Origin: Chiridota heheva
Taxonomy: Eukaryota; Echinodermata; Holothuroidea; Apodida; Chiridotidae
Assembly: GCA_020152595.1 (NCBI GenBank)
Contig: JAIGNY010001459.1
Coordinates: 1,945,001 to 2,009,000 of the forward strand
Direction of reading: 5' to 3'
Length of the DNA: 64,000 nt
Part shown: one piece after another, positions 11,808-22,678 of the stretch
Position numbering within the stretch: position 1 is the first letter of the stretch
Layout: each line of letters starts with the position of its first letter
Notes under the pieces: model-generated
What the model saw: the letters and a program-made list of their open reading frames with translations, nothing else
What the model was told of the DNA's origin: nothing
The model's database searches: none
Made by a program: the position numbers and the translations under genes

Positions 11808-11951
11808 TATGAGTATCCGTCTCCGTGGTTTACCTACGTAATCTTCCTCTTTAATTTTAATGCCCCGATTCCTTGGGTGCACTGTGCTAATGCTAATTAG
11901 TACAGTAGTACTAGTACTACTGACTAGGCCTACTTACTTCAACTTTCAAGT

Positions 11952-12608
11952 AGGGCTAAAGCAGGCCAGATCCGAGTTGCCAAAGCGCGTATCAAGCTGC
12001 CAAGTTGGGAAATAGACCCAAGTTCCAGCTCCGTCACAGGTTGCGCTTTTGGTTGGCCCTCATTGGTGCATGATGGGTCCCTTCTGTTCTCACCCCATTT
12101 AAGTTTTAGATCTACCCCTAGGGTACAGATATGAATTAATAAATCTATCTTATAAGCAGAAATATGACAATTAAAGGAAAAAACTATTACCAAAAATTAC
12201 AAAAATTTCCCTATTGACTTAACACGCAGATTTTTTTCGGAAAATAGACTAGTTTTTGCTCTGTCACAGGTTGCGCTTTTGGTTGGCCCTCATTGGTGCA
12301 TGATGGGTCCCTTCTGCTCCCTACTGCTTTTAACTTTTTGATCTACCCCTATGGTACAGATATAGATTAATAAATTTATCTTATATGCAGAAATATAACA
12401 ATTATAGGCACAAATTTACACCCAAAATTACAAAAATTCTCCCATTGACTTAACACGCGGATTATTTTCGGGAAAAAAAACTGAGGCTCCGCTTAAGCGC
12501 TAAAGCAGGCCAAATTTTGAAATCCGAATTGCCAAAGCGTGTCTCAAGTTGCCAAGTCGGGGAAATAGACCAAGTCCTAGCTCCGTCACAGGTTGCGCTT
12601 TTGGTTGT
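11952..12608 (+). repeat. Segment present in about 2.3 tandem copies
   Basis: The word GTCACAGGTTGCGCTTTTGG occurs near 12035, 12262 and 12586. The left part (GCTAAAGCAGGCCA...) is in copies 1 and 3; the right part (TTGGTGCATGATGGGTCCCT through ATTGACTTAACACGC) is in copies 1 and 2. It looks like a diverged tandem repeat of about 300 bp truncated at its edges. Confidence 0.8.
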
Positions 12609-12765
12609 TTCTCATTTTTTAGGTTAATTTGCTACAAATTGCGGACACATCTTAAAAAGTTGGTCAAATATTGACTATTTTGGGCTTAATACAAGAAAAA
12701 TTACAGTAAAAATTCCAGCTTTTTAATAGAGGTAAGCAGAATTTTGTTGTATCTCCCTCCCCTCA

Positions 12766-12812
12766 ACACACACACACTTACAAGCACACACAACACACAC
12801 ACACACACACAC
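12766..12812. repeat. (CA)n microsatellite
   Basis: The CA-rich run is interrupted by CTTACAAG and ends in CTGAGAGAGAT. Confidence 0.9.
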
Positions 12813-13112
12813 TGAGAGAGATCCCTACATACACGCCTGCCCTCTCTTGCGAAGGTTTGTTTTCCCTTGCGTGAAGTCAAACGAAAAATAATGATAATAA
12901 TGAAAAGGTTTCTGGAGACCAGGCCATGTGTAGTGTCTGTGCTTTCCCAAGTAAAAATCTGACTGCGGGCTTGGCAATGCATGACGTTTTTAATCGGGGG
13001 TAAGCAATAAACTAAATTTCCATCAGGCTGAAATTCCTAAGTAAACTATGTGGTGAAAATATTCAAGTGGGACAATTTTTTACATATTTGGAAAAGTAAT
13101 GCATTTCTTGTG

Positions 13113-13344
13113 GCAAAAAAAGATCCATGAGAAAGAGGGAAAATCCATGAGAAAGAGCAAAAATCCATGAGGAAAAATCAATGAGAAAGAGCAAAAATCC
13201 ATGAGAAAGAGCAAAAATCCAATAGGCATATGGTTCATTAAAGAGGAAAAATCCATGAGAAAGAGGGAAAATCCATGAGAAAGAGGGAAAATTCATGAGA
13301 AAGAAGAAAAATCCATGCGAAAGAAAAAAATCCATGAGAAAGAG
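13113..13344 (-). repeat. 20-bp minisatellite, inverted arm
   Basis: Units of ATCCATGAGAAAGAGCAAAA run for about 230 bp, with an interruption near 13210-13245. They are the reverse complement of the larger array that starts at 13345. Confidence 0.9.
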
Positions 13345-14588
13345 ATTTTTCCTCTTTTTCATGGATTTTCCCTCTTTTTCATAGATTTTTCCTCTTTCTC
13401 ATGGATTTTTGCTCTTTCTCATTGATTTTTGCTTTTTCTCATGGGTTTTTTCTCTTTCTCATGGATTTTCCTTCTTTCTCATGGATTTTTCCTCTTTCTC
13501 ATGGATTTTTTCTCTTTCTCATGGATTTTTCCTCTTTCTCATGGATGTTTCTCTTTCTCATGGATTTTTCCTCTTTCGCATGGATTTTTGCTCTTTCTCA
13601 TGGATTTTTCTTCTTTCTCATGGATTTTTGCTCTTTCTCATGGATTTTTCCTCTTTCTCATAGATTTTTGCTCTTTCTCATGGATTTTTGCTCTTTCTCA
13701 TAGATTTTTGCTCTTATGGATTTTTGCTCTTTCTCATGGATTTTTGCTCTTTCTCATGGATTTTTGCTCTTTCTCATGGATTTTTGCTCTTTTTCATGGA
13801 TTTTTGCTCTTTCTCATGGATTTTTGCTCTTATGGATTTTTTTTCTTTCTCACAGATTTTTGCTCTTTCTCATAGATTTTTGCTCTTTCTCATGGATTTT
13901 TGCTCTTTCTCATGGATTTTTCCTTTTTCTCATGGATTTTTCCTCTTTTCTCATGGATTTTTCCTCTTTCTCATAGATTTTTCCTCTTTCTCACGGATTT
14001 TTCCTCTTTGGCATGGATTTTTGCTTTCTCATGGATTTTTGCTCTTTCTCATGGATTTTCCCTCTTTCTCATGGATTTTCCTCTTTCTAATAGATTTTTC
14101 CTCTTTCTCATGGATTTTTGTTCTTTCTCATGGATTTTTCTTTCTCACGGATTTTTGCTCTTTCTCATGAATTTTTGCTTTTTCTCATGGATTTTTCCTC
14201 TTATGGATTTTTGTTCTCATGGATTTTTCCTCTTTCTGATGGATTTTTCCTCTTTGGCATGGATTTTTCTTCTTTGGCATGGATTTTTGCTCTTTCTCAT
14301 GGATTTTTCCTCTTTCATGGATTTTTCCTCTTTCTCATAGATTTTTCCTCTTTCTCATGGATTTTTGTTCTTTCTCATGGATTTTTCTTTCTCACGGATT
14401 TTTGCTCTTTCTCATGGATTTTTGCTTTTACTCATGGATATTTCCTTTTATGGATTTTTGCTCTTATGGATTTTTGCTCTTTCTCACGGATTTTTGCTCT
14501 TTCTTATGGATTTTTGCTCTTTCTCATGGATTTTTGCTCTTTCTCATGGATTTGTCCTCTTTCTCATAAATTTTTGCTCTTTCTCAAA
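13345..14588 (+). repeat. 20-bp minisatellite, main arm
   Basis: About 60 units of CTCTTTCTCATGGATTTTTG with C/G variation at the last position and occasional short units. A block near 14096-14170 recurs almost exactly at about 14343-14420, a higher-order duplication of about 247 bp. All three plus frames are open because 20 is not a multiple of 3 and the unit lacks stops. The Phe/Ser-rich readings are artefacts. Confidence 0.95.
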
Positions 14589-14802
14589 GCAGGAATATCC
14601 TAAAAAGGTTGTGGTTTATTTCTTAAAAAAAATAAATCAACTAAACATTGTATACTGTATATCAGAAATTAAACTTGACATATTGTACAGGTATCAGGTT
14701 TAGCAATATATTCAATACATCTTTATAATTGCATTTTAGTGCATACAGTTTCTGTAGACTGACTTTTTTGTAATAATAATTGTTTATTGTTATCTCTTGC
14801 AG

Positions 14803-15635
14803 ATGTAGGACGCGCACAGGCACAGCGACACCATCATGGATATGATGCTTCACACTCACCCAACCGGAACACATACGGCTATGGGGCAGGGCAGCATCCT
14901 TCACCAACATATTCTGCCCCAGCCACATCTCAAGGTCAAACACTGCCTTATGAAGAGTCAAGGGGTCATCAAAGATCAGTGGATCATCAAGGATCAGTAG
15001 GTCATCAACCATCCACCCATACCCAGCAAAGCCCTCTTCAAACAAATTTGGGCTCTGACGGTCACTCGTGGTACAACCAGCAAGGTCCAAACAAAACGCC
15101 AACTACTCCAGATCAAAGAGGGCAGCAGAGTAAAGGAACATGGCCAAACCAAACAAGCCTTGCCTCCAATTCTACATACCAGAAATCAATGGAGAGTATC
15201 AAGAATACACTCGGCAAAGTATTTGGGCTCCCACAGCCTACATCAATGACACCTGGTGAAGAAGCAGAGGACAACCTTCTCCAACAAGATGCTCACTCCA
15301 GTCTTCAGGAAAATGCTTACAACTTGGGGCCTGACCAAAAAATGCCACCCCACAGCCAGGCATCAAACACTACAAGTGATTATAACAACTTTCAAGCTGT
15401 TTCGCACCCGAATGTTCCATTCAGTCAGGCCTCCAAACCGTTTGAAAATACTTTGTATTCAGATGCAGGTGCACCTGCATCTGATTCAAATTATGAATTG
15501 TACAGTTATCAGTCCTATGCTACAAAAGACGATGTGGGAGAAAAAGCAGCAGGCAGAAAGAGAGCTGCAGATGAGATTGATATGTCCATGTATGAAAAGA
15601 GGCAAAGAGGTGACCAAAATCCATACATCTATGAA
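14803..15635 (+). CDS. U1-type zinc-finger gene, exon 2 (low-complexity region and NLS)
   Basis: This 833-base exon encodes residues 38-315 of the model. It starts after TTATCTCTTGCAG at 14802 and ends GAA|GTGAGT, phase 0. The sequence is rich in Q, S, T, P, G, N, H and Y. It has QRHHHGYD near the start, YGYGAGQHPSPTYSAPATS, and a short internal repeat (GHQRSVDHQGSVGHQ, coded by 18-bp repeats near 14960-15010). The region looks disordered and prion-like. Near the end, RKRAADEIDMSMYEKRQR (residues 289-306, 15555-15608) fits a bipartite nuclear localisation signal. There is no frame break, and codon use looks natural, unlike the repeat-derived open frames nearby. The donor is the first unit of a 26-bp tandem repeat. 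Confidence 0.85.
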
Positions 15636-15780
15636 GTGAGTATAATCTATACATCTATAAAGTGAGCACTATTCATACATTTATGAAGTGAGTATAATCC
15701 ATACATCTATGAAGTTAGATATAATCCACTCATCTATGAAGTGAGTATAATCCATACATTTATGAAATAAGTAGAATCCA
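15618..15780 (+). repeat. 26-bp tandem repeat over the exon 2 splice donor
   Basis: About six units of AATCCATACATCTATGAAGT plus GAGTAT run on from the end of exon 2. Unit 1 contains the real exon end and donor. At least three later units keep a GTGAG donor after AAA, GAA or GAA. The array starts inside coding sequence. Confidence 0.9.
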
Positions 15781-16550
15781 TTTCATTAAGCATTACTGAG
15801 CTCTTCGGCAGTAACTCACCTCCAAAAAAACCTCTCTTTCCTGCCTTGCATCAATTACTGTCCCACAGTGAGTGTACAACAATATCTTAATCTGTCGTAA
15901 GCCCAGCTCACCTCAATGTCCACCCTCAACCTTTTTCCTCCTTTGATATAATCTACTGTAATCTCTCATTTTGACCATCACTGTTGTGGTGTCGCAAAAC
16001 CTTACTAACCAATCACCATTTCAATATACTGTATATGCAAGTAGGTCTTCAAAAAATATACCTGCTAGAGACGTGTAGTTATCTCAAAAACAAAATCTCT
16101 CTCTCGATTGAAAACCTACAGTACTGGTTCTGTGTTTTAGTTTTTCTGTTAACATCACAATTATATTTATTTTTTATTTGAGTTTATGCCAGGCCATTAT
16201 TATTTTCACTTCTTTTTTAAGCTAGCCTCATTTTCATTTCTTGTTTGACACATTCTGCAGCATTATCCCAGCTACCTTTTGGAGATGTCCTCCTCAAACC
16301 TTCACCCCCATCCTTCCCTCTGCTCGTTCCGTTTTAGCCAGAAATCACGTCCCATTTATGATTGGTCCACCAGGGTTCTTGTACGGTAACCCCCTGCAAG
16401 CTTTCTGAAATACAGTACCTCCTGAATTAGTGGACACACAGACAAAGGAACAAAAACATGGCCCCATCCACTTTGTAGTGGAGTAATCATCAAAAGTTAC
16501 AGAAAATGTTAAGATTTGACTTCTGTTTGACATGTTACCATATATCTTTG
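15781..16550. other. Intron 2, no gene recognised
   Basis: Ordinary intronic sequence, with a pyrimidine-rich stretch near 16275-16325. No feature can be supported. Confidence 0.45.
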
Positions 16551-16800
16551 TCAAGATGCAGCTCAGGTTTCAGAAAGCGCCAGAGCTCTTTGTCAATATG
16601 CAGCCCTAATTTCAGAAAACGCCAGTTCTTTGTCAATATGCAGCCCTGGTTTCAGAAAGTGCCAGAGCTCTATGTCAATGTGCAGCCCTGGTTTCAGAAA
16701 GTGCCAGAGCTCTTTGTCAATATGCAGCCCTGGTTTCAAAAAACGCAGAGCTCCTTGTCAATATGCAGCCCTGGTTTCAGAAAGTGCCAGAGCTTTTCAC
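16551..16800 (+). repeat. 42-bp minisatellite
   Basis: About six copies of a unit containing TTTCAGAAAGTGCCAGAGCT and TTTGTCAATATGCAGCCCTG. Because 42 is a multiple of three, one frame stays open with FQKVPELFVNMQPW-like repeats. It is not a gene. Confidence 0.9.
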
Positions 16801-17205
16801 AAAATTTAAATACTGCTACTTGTATTGTGTAGGTGTTGAACTATTAAACATAAACTAGCTGTTTTCTTCATAGGACTTACTGTATAGATTTCAATACAAG
16901 CTTTATTTTCATAAACTACAGTATATCTTTTAAACTCATGTTTAATGGTATTTTCAGAAGTTTAGAGATATTACGGGAGTTGCCGTACCAGCAACAGTGG
17001 TGGTGTCCCTTGTGTATGTTTTTTCATACAGTACACTATGCTTATTCATGTGCAAAGAAAGCTATTTTCTATCAAAATGTGGAAAGTAATATAAAACAAG
17101 AATTCATGTACCTTTATGTACTGCACAGTAATATCAAGACTTTGTGAAGTTTTAATGAAAATGCACAAAACTTGAAATTTTCAGTTCTTTATTTTGTATT
17201 AAAGT
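16801..17205. other. Intron 2, no gene recognised
   Basis: AT-rich sequence. A short reading at 16938-17147 has no motif or splice support. Confidence 0.4.
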
Positions 17206-17345
17206 CAAAACAAATAATACTGATATTGATTAAGGTATTCAAGCAAAGTACATTATTTCCCCCTTCCCCACCCCCCCCCCATCAATAATACTGATATTGA
17301 TTAGGGTATTCATGCAAAGTACATTATTTCCACCCTTTCCCCCCT
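17206..17345 (+). repeat. Tandem duplication, about 72 bp
   Basis: Two adjacent copies of AATAATACTGATATTGATTA through GCAAAGTACATTATTTCC, each ending in a C-rich tract. Confidence 0.85.
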
Positions 17346-17584
17346 CCCCTCCACCCTCTCTCTCTCTTGGCCTGCCCCATGCCCCGGCCGTTTGGTCCGC
17401 CCTGCCCCTCCATCACAAAAAAGAAAAAGAAAAAAAGTGACTAATCTGAATTAAACTCCTAAATGAAATACCTTACATGGATACAGAACACAGAATGATA
17501 GCATAGTAAGAAATTGTCCTGTTTGGCTCATGAATGGTCCTTATGAGTCAAAATAGTTTCATTTTGATTTATAATTATAGCTAA

Positions 17585-17700
17585 AATCCCAGAGCTTCAC
17601 CTGGGGCTTAAGCCTTAGGGGGGCCCCAGGACCCCACGCCCAAAAAGTGCAGCTCTTTGTGCGTGCATCAATGTGCCCCTCAACCAATCTAGCACCCTGC
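17585..17700 (-). repeat. Dispersed repeat fragment (CAGAGCTTC family)
   Basis: CCCAGAGCTTCACCTGGGGC and GGGGGCCCCAGGACCCC match the family at 8690-8790 and 45605-45700. Confidence 0.5.
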
Positions 17701-17744
17701 CCCTTTGTAGCTAGACTATTTAAAGAAGAGTAGAGCTATTCTAC

Positions 17745-18497
17745 TACCCCCGGTGTTGGCGTCGGTGTTGGCATCGGCATCGGCATTAGTGTTGGCGTTG
17801 GCATCGGTGTTGGCGTCGGTGTTGGCGTCGGCATCGGCGTTGGTGTCGGCATTGGTGTTGGCGTCGGCATGGGTGTTGGCGTCGGTGTTGGCGTCGGTGT
17901 TGGCGTCGGCGTTGGCGTCGGCATCGGTGTTGGCGTCGGCATCGGTGTTGGCGTCGGTGTTGGCATTAGTGTTGGCGTTGGCATCGGTGTTGGCGTCGGC
18001 ATCGTGTCGGCATCGGTGTTGGCGTCGGCATGGGTGTTGGCGTCGGTGTTGGCGTCGGCGTTGGCGTCGGCATCGGTGTCGGTGTTGGCGTCGGTGTTGG
18101 CGTCGGCGTTGGCGTCGGCATCGGTGTTGGCGTCGGCATCGGTGTTGGCGTCGGTGTTGGCATCGGCATTGGCATTAGTGTTGGCGTTGGCATCGGTGTT
18201 GGCGTCGGTGTTGGCGTCGGCATCGGCGTTGGTGTCGGCGTTCGGTGTTGGCGTCGGCATGGGTGTTGGCGTCGGTGTTGGCGTCGGCGTTGGCGTCGGC
18301 ATCGGTGTTGGCGCTGGTGTTGGCGACGGCATCGGTGTTGGCGTCGGCATCGGTGTTGGCGTCGGCATCGGTGTTGGCATCGGTGTCGGTCTTGGCGTCG
18401 GCATCGGTGTTGGTGTTGGCGTCGGCATCGGTGTTGGCGCCGGTGTTGGCGTCGGCATCGGTGTTGTCGTCGGCATTGGTGATGGCATCAGCATCTG
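17745..18497. repeat. Hexamer-based minisatellite (GTTGGC/GTCGGC/ATCGGT)
   Basis: About 750 bp built from 6-bp words such as GGTGTTGGCGTCGGCATC, grouped in 12-, 18- and 36-bp higher-order units. Five or six frames are open and give Gly-Val, Ala-Ser-Val, Pro-Thr-Met or Asp-Ala-Asn repeats. None is a supported protein. Confidence 0.95.
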
Positions 18498-18498
18498 G

Positions 18499-19655
18499 TA
18501 AAAGTTTTCATAACTTAAGTTATGAATGGTGTACATTTATGTGACTTGGCACAGTGGTAGAGGACATGGGTACTGATCAAATGAGCATGATTGGAGGGTT
18601 GTGTGTGCATACTCATTAGCTTATTTGCATAACAATGAAAATATTTGTCAGGTTAAAGTTTGGGTTAAAGTTTTTGGTTAAATGTTTTCATAACTAATGA
18701 ATGGTGTACATTAATGTGACTTGGTATAGGGGTAGAGGACATGGATACTGATCAAATGAGCATGATTGGGGTTGTGTGTGCATACTAATTAGCTTATTTG
18801 CATAACAATGAAATTGTTTTTCAGGTTAAAGTTTTGGTTGAAGTATTTGATTGTTCAAGTTTTCATAACTTAAGTTATGAATGGTGTACATTTATGTAAT
18901 TTGGCATAGGGGTATTGTTCAAGTGAGCATGCTTAGGGGTTGATTGTGCACACTAATTAGCTTATTTGCATAAAATTAAACATATTTGAATCTATGATAT
19001 CTCTTAAATTAAAGTGGATGTGGGGATTTTGTTGACACAAATGATCATATCTGTGAAAAGCATTGTCTACACTTAATGGTGAGGTGAAGTGGTGCATATT
19101 AATTAGGCCGTTTGCATAACAATAGACTCGTACAAAATGTTTAAGCTGAGATGATAACTTGGTACTTGATACAGTTGTACAGTAGGTGACATTGGTACTG
19201 TTCAGTTAAGCATGATTGGGGGGTTGTGTGTACATACTAATTAGCTTATTGCATAACAATGAAAATATGTTTATCTATTATATCTCTTAATATAAAGTGG
19301 GTGTGGGGATTTTGTTTACACAAATGATCATATACTGTATGTGAAGAGCATTGTCTACACACAATAGTGAGGTGTAGTGTGCATATTAAGTAGGTTATTT
19401 GCAGAACAATAGACTTCTGTACAAAATTTACCTAAGATAATATCTTGGTTTAGTGGTAGAGGGCATTGGTACTGTTCAGTTGAGCATGATTGGGGGATTG
19501 TGTGTGTATACTAATTCGCTTATTTGCATAGCAATGAAAATACTTCTGTCTGTGGTATCTCTTGAATTAAGGTGGGGGTGGTGATTTTGCTTAAACGATC
19601 ATACAGTATATGGGAGGAGCATTGTTCATACCTAATGGTGAGGTATAGTGTGCAT
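18499..19655 (+). repeat. Compound tandem repeat, about 140-180 bp units
   Basis: At least seven diverged units carry GAGCATGATTGGGGGGTTGT followed by ATTAGCTTATTTGCATAACA. Two sub-types alternate: one with AAGTTATGAATGGTGTACAT, the other with TCTCTTAAATTAAAGTGG and GTGGGGATTTTG. The array is interrupted at 19656 by a hAT element and resumes at 20706. Confidence 0.85.
19648..19655. repeat. Left 8-bp target-site duplication of hAT copy 1
   Basis: GTGTGCAT here is repeated exactly at 20706-20713. Confidence 0.9.
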
Positions 19656-20705
19656 TAGAGCTGTGACCGTTTAGCGTGTACTTGCTACACGCTCGCAAAT
19701 CTTGTAAACGTTTACTAAATACTTCATTGTGAGTAATCGTTTTTCATACATTATTTTAAGGCCTAGTGTCTTGCCGTTGAAAATCAATATTCATGATTTA
19801 AATCACACACACATTCGGCTAACAAAATTCCAATCAATGATTTTTACAAACTGTAAACCCGATTAGCATAATCTTTTTTAAATGTGCGAATCACAAATGC
19901 GCAGTAATCACCAATGAATGGGGATATTATGCACTTTGATTTCGCCGAAATCTGAGTAATCTAACTTGTAAAATGCACCGCGAATGTGCAGCAGTAAACA
20001 GCGAAACTAACAAGAGGCCTAACGTTAGGCCATAAGGCTTTAAATCCCACACAATCAAGGCCCGTTTCATCGACCAAAAAACACTTGAATCGTGACAATC
20101 AGTACATTTACATGTAAATATCTTCTGATGAGTCAAGTAAATTTTGCAAGAGAGAAAAAATATTGCATAATATATAAACAGAAAAAGGTTTTAACAAAGC
20201 TGAAATTTTGCATGCTTCGCAAAGAAGGCGGCCATTTTTTCGAGAGGACTAATATTTCAGAACTTCCTTGATCGTGGTGGCGTAGTTTTGGAATGTTTTA
20301 CGGCGAGGTATATCATAGGCCTCAGTATGCAAGATTTTCACAGAACTTTGAAAGCCGTAGCGAATAGGACAAACAAGTTACGCGATGTTGAGTTCAAATG
20401 ACATTGAAAGGAAGTTATCTGTTCTTTCTAAACTGAATTTCCATGCATATTTTCCATAAAAATGATGATTTGTACTGTAGAAGTAAACTTTTTACGATTT
20501 GGAAAGCAAAACTCAGCGTCTATTTGGGCAATGCAGTCTGTACTTTTGCCATACTAGTTGCACGATTTTTTAACTTCGCCTCTTAGTTTTGGAGCAATTT
20601 TGGTGTATTTCCGAAAATTACGGTACTAAACTCGTGTACACGATACACGCTCGCTTTTTTTGGCGTGTACACGTTTACTAAAATCCCTAAACGTTCACAG
20701 CTCTA
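19656..20705 (-). mobile_element. hAT-type non-autonomous transposon, copy 1
   Basis: This 1,050-bp element begins TAGAGCTGTGACCGTTTAGC and ends in the inverse form, with about 19 of 21 terminal bases complementary. It is flanked by perfect 8-bp duplications (GTGTGCAT). The TAGAG terminus fits the hAT consensus YARNG, and an 8-bp duplication is characteristic of hAT. There is no transposase, so it would need one supplied in trans. Strand is given relative to copy 2 at 23254. Confidence 0.93.
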
Positions 20706-20800
20706 GTGTGCATATTGATTAGGTGTTTTGCATAAAAGTAGACTTTGCTGCAAAATGTTTGACCCAAGATCAAAAATATATGGCAAGCGAGACTTACTAA
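20706..20800 (+). repeat. Continuation of the compound tandem repeat after the hAT insertion
   Basis: GTGTGCATATTGATTAGGTG followed by TTTGCATAAAAGTAGAC continues the unit cut at 19655. Confidence 0.75.
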
Positions 20801-20979
20801 CTTTACATTTCTAGTTTTGTTATGATATTGACATTCCTGACATGAACAGGAATCAAAATGTTTGTCTTGCCATGAATAAAGAAGCAAATAAAAAGTTTCT
20901 GTGCTTCTAAAGAATTCTAAATTAGGGGTTTGAGAAATAAATGGAATGTGGGGTAGAAGATGACCTGATTGATAAAGTA

Positions 20980-21300
20980 GCTGAAGGAATTAGGATGAGG
21001 GTGGGATTTCATGTGGGACTGGGTGAAATTGTATGTAGGGCAGGGTGAGATGGGATGGATGTTGGTCAGGATGCGTTGGCATGTTGGGTTGGCATGTGGA
21101 ACAGGGTAAGTTGGCATGTGGAACAGGGTGGGTTGGCATGTGGAACAGGGTAAGTTGGCATGTGGAACAGGGTGGGTTGGCATGTGGAACAGGGTGGGTC
21201 GACATGTGGGACAGGGTGGAATGGCATGTGGTGGGGCGCCATCTGAATTGCAGTTGTGATGGCATGTGGAGGTGAAATACAGTATCTGGTTTTCAGGTGT
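20980..21300 (+). repeat. 22-bp minisatellite
   Basis: Units of GTTGGCATGTGGAACAGGGT plus two bases run mainly from 21070 to 21240, with degenerate edges. The core resembles the 25-bp array at 29290-30640. Confidence 0.9.
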
Positions 21301-21603
21301 GATTGCATGGAGTATAGGCATGCGATGAGACTTGGAACAGGTTGTGATGGAATGTGGGACAGTCTTGAATATGCATTATTAGCAGTGAGGGGATTTGTAT
21401 TGTTTCCAATGTCTAGTTTTTCATACTTTTAAGCAATATTGTTTCGCATAATTTTGCTGTAATGTTATTGTACATTTTTCATGCTGCTTGACTTTGCTTG
21501 ACACACATATTTTCTTAAATTGAAAGTTGTATTACAGTACATTCCAGGATGTAGTTCTGGGAATGTGTAGGTGTTGGGGGAGGGTACAGGTTAGAAAGAG
21601 GGC
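21301..21603. other. Intron 2, no gene recognised
   Basis: AT-rich sequence with no supported feature. Confidence 0.4.
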
Positions 21604-21607
21604 TTAA

Positions 21608-22674
21608 CTCTTACTCTACCACGCGGCGGTAGTATTGCCGTTTTCAAACCACCTTTTTCTAAAAATAAAATCGGGACTTCACCAGTCCTATAAGAGTTTT
21701 CTTGGTATCATTTTAAAGTACTTGGATATTTCTTTCACAAAATAAAACTTTTTCATAGGGGTCATATTACATAATTATTAGAAAAAGTACATCGAAAAAG
21801 GGTAAAACTCAATAATTGCTAAAAAATTACAATTTTTTTATTTTTCTCTTTTACATCTTACGATAATTTCAAGATCACATTTTTGCTTCAAAATCAAACA
21901 CGCAAGTCCTAAGACATGATAGTATTGGTTTCTGGTATAATTTTTATAATCCCTACGTCCAATCTTTTGTTCTGGAGAAATTTCTTCAAACTTTTATGAA
22001 TTTCTGCCATTTTTGACCCGTTCTTTTCAAAAAATCGTGTAACCCAAACCGTACATCACGCATGCTTTGTTGAACCGCCGTTCGAAAGCGCTTGAAATTT
22101 CCTTTCATTTGATATATAAATAAAGGCATACCCCCCTCTATTTAGAACCTATCCTATAAGAATAAAATTATACCTCTCCATTTTGAACGACTATGTGGTG
22201 CAGAGGAAATGTACGCGACTAGTGTGCGAGCGCTCCAAGTTCGAGACTCGCCGTGACCACTGTGTAATTATTTTTCTGCTGCAGCTTTTAGGGGACGTTT
22301 GACTTTTATCATTTTTGATGTGTTTTCATCTTTTCTTTCTTTCTAAAAATTATAGATTAGTATCATTGGAAAGGAAATTTCAAAAAGAATCTAAATATGT
22401 AACACAAATCTCTGTTTTCAATACTGACAAGAAGTTATACTTCTACAAAGATTTACCATTTGTTGACCAAATTTAGCCAAAAATTGCTTAATTTGCATAA
22501 TTTTGTCCAATATTTCTTAAATTGCTTTTAATTACTCAAAAGATAAATATCTTAGCATCTATTCCAACCAAACTTGTAACGAAAGAAAATGAAAGGAAAG
22601 TTGTCAAAAATGCATATGAAAAAAAAGTTACGAAAATTGGGGTTGCTATTTTTAAAGCCCTGGTAGAGTAAGGG
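21608..22674. mobile_element. Possible piggyBac-like non-autonomous element
   Basis: The ends are inverted: CTCTTACTCTACCA at 21608 and TGGTAGAGTAAGGG ending at 22674 (13 of 14 bases complementary). They are flanked by TTAA (21604-21607) and TTGA (22675-22678). A TTAA target and CCC-type ends are piggyBac features, but one flank has drifted and no transposase is present. The interior contains a tRNA-like segment at about 22195-22262. Confidence 0.4.
22195..22262 (+). ncRNA. tRNA-like (pol III box) segment inside the element
   Basis: TGGTGCAGAGG resembles an A box, and GTTCGAGAC near 22241-22249 matches the B-box consensus GWTCRANNC. An acceptor stem does not form, so this is a SINE head or a tRNA relic and not a tRNA gene. 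Confidence 0.3.
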
Positions 22675-22678
22675 TTGA

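Noticed and set aside
13401-14703. Several overlapping Phe/Ser-rich readings of 80-160 codons
   Set aside because: The 20-bp unit lacks stops in the plus frames. Three frames are open together, as expected for a repeat and not for a gene.
17736-18544. Long Pro-Thr, Gly-Val and Asp-Ala-Asn readings on both strands
   Set aside because: They are products of a hexamer minisatellite, open in nearly all frames at once.
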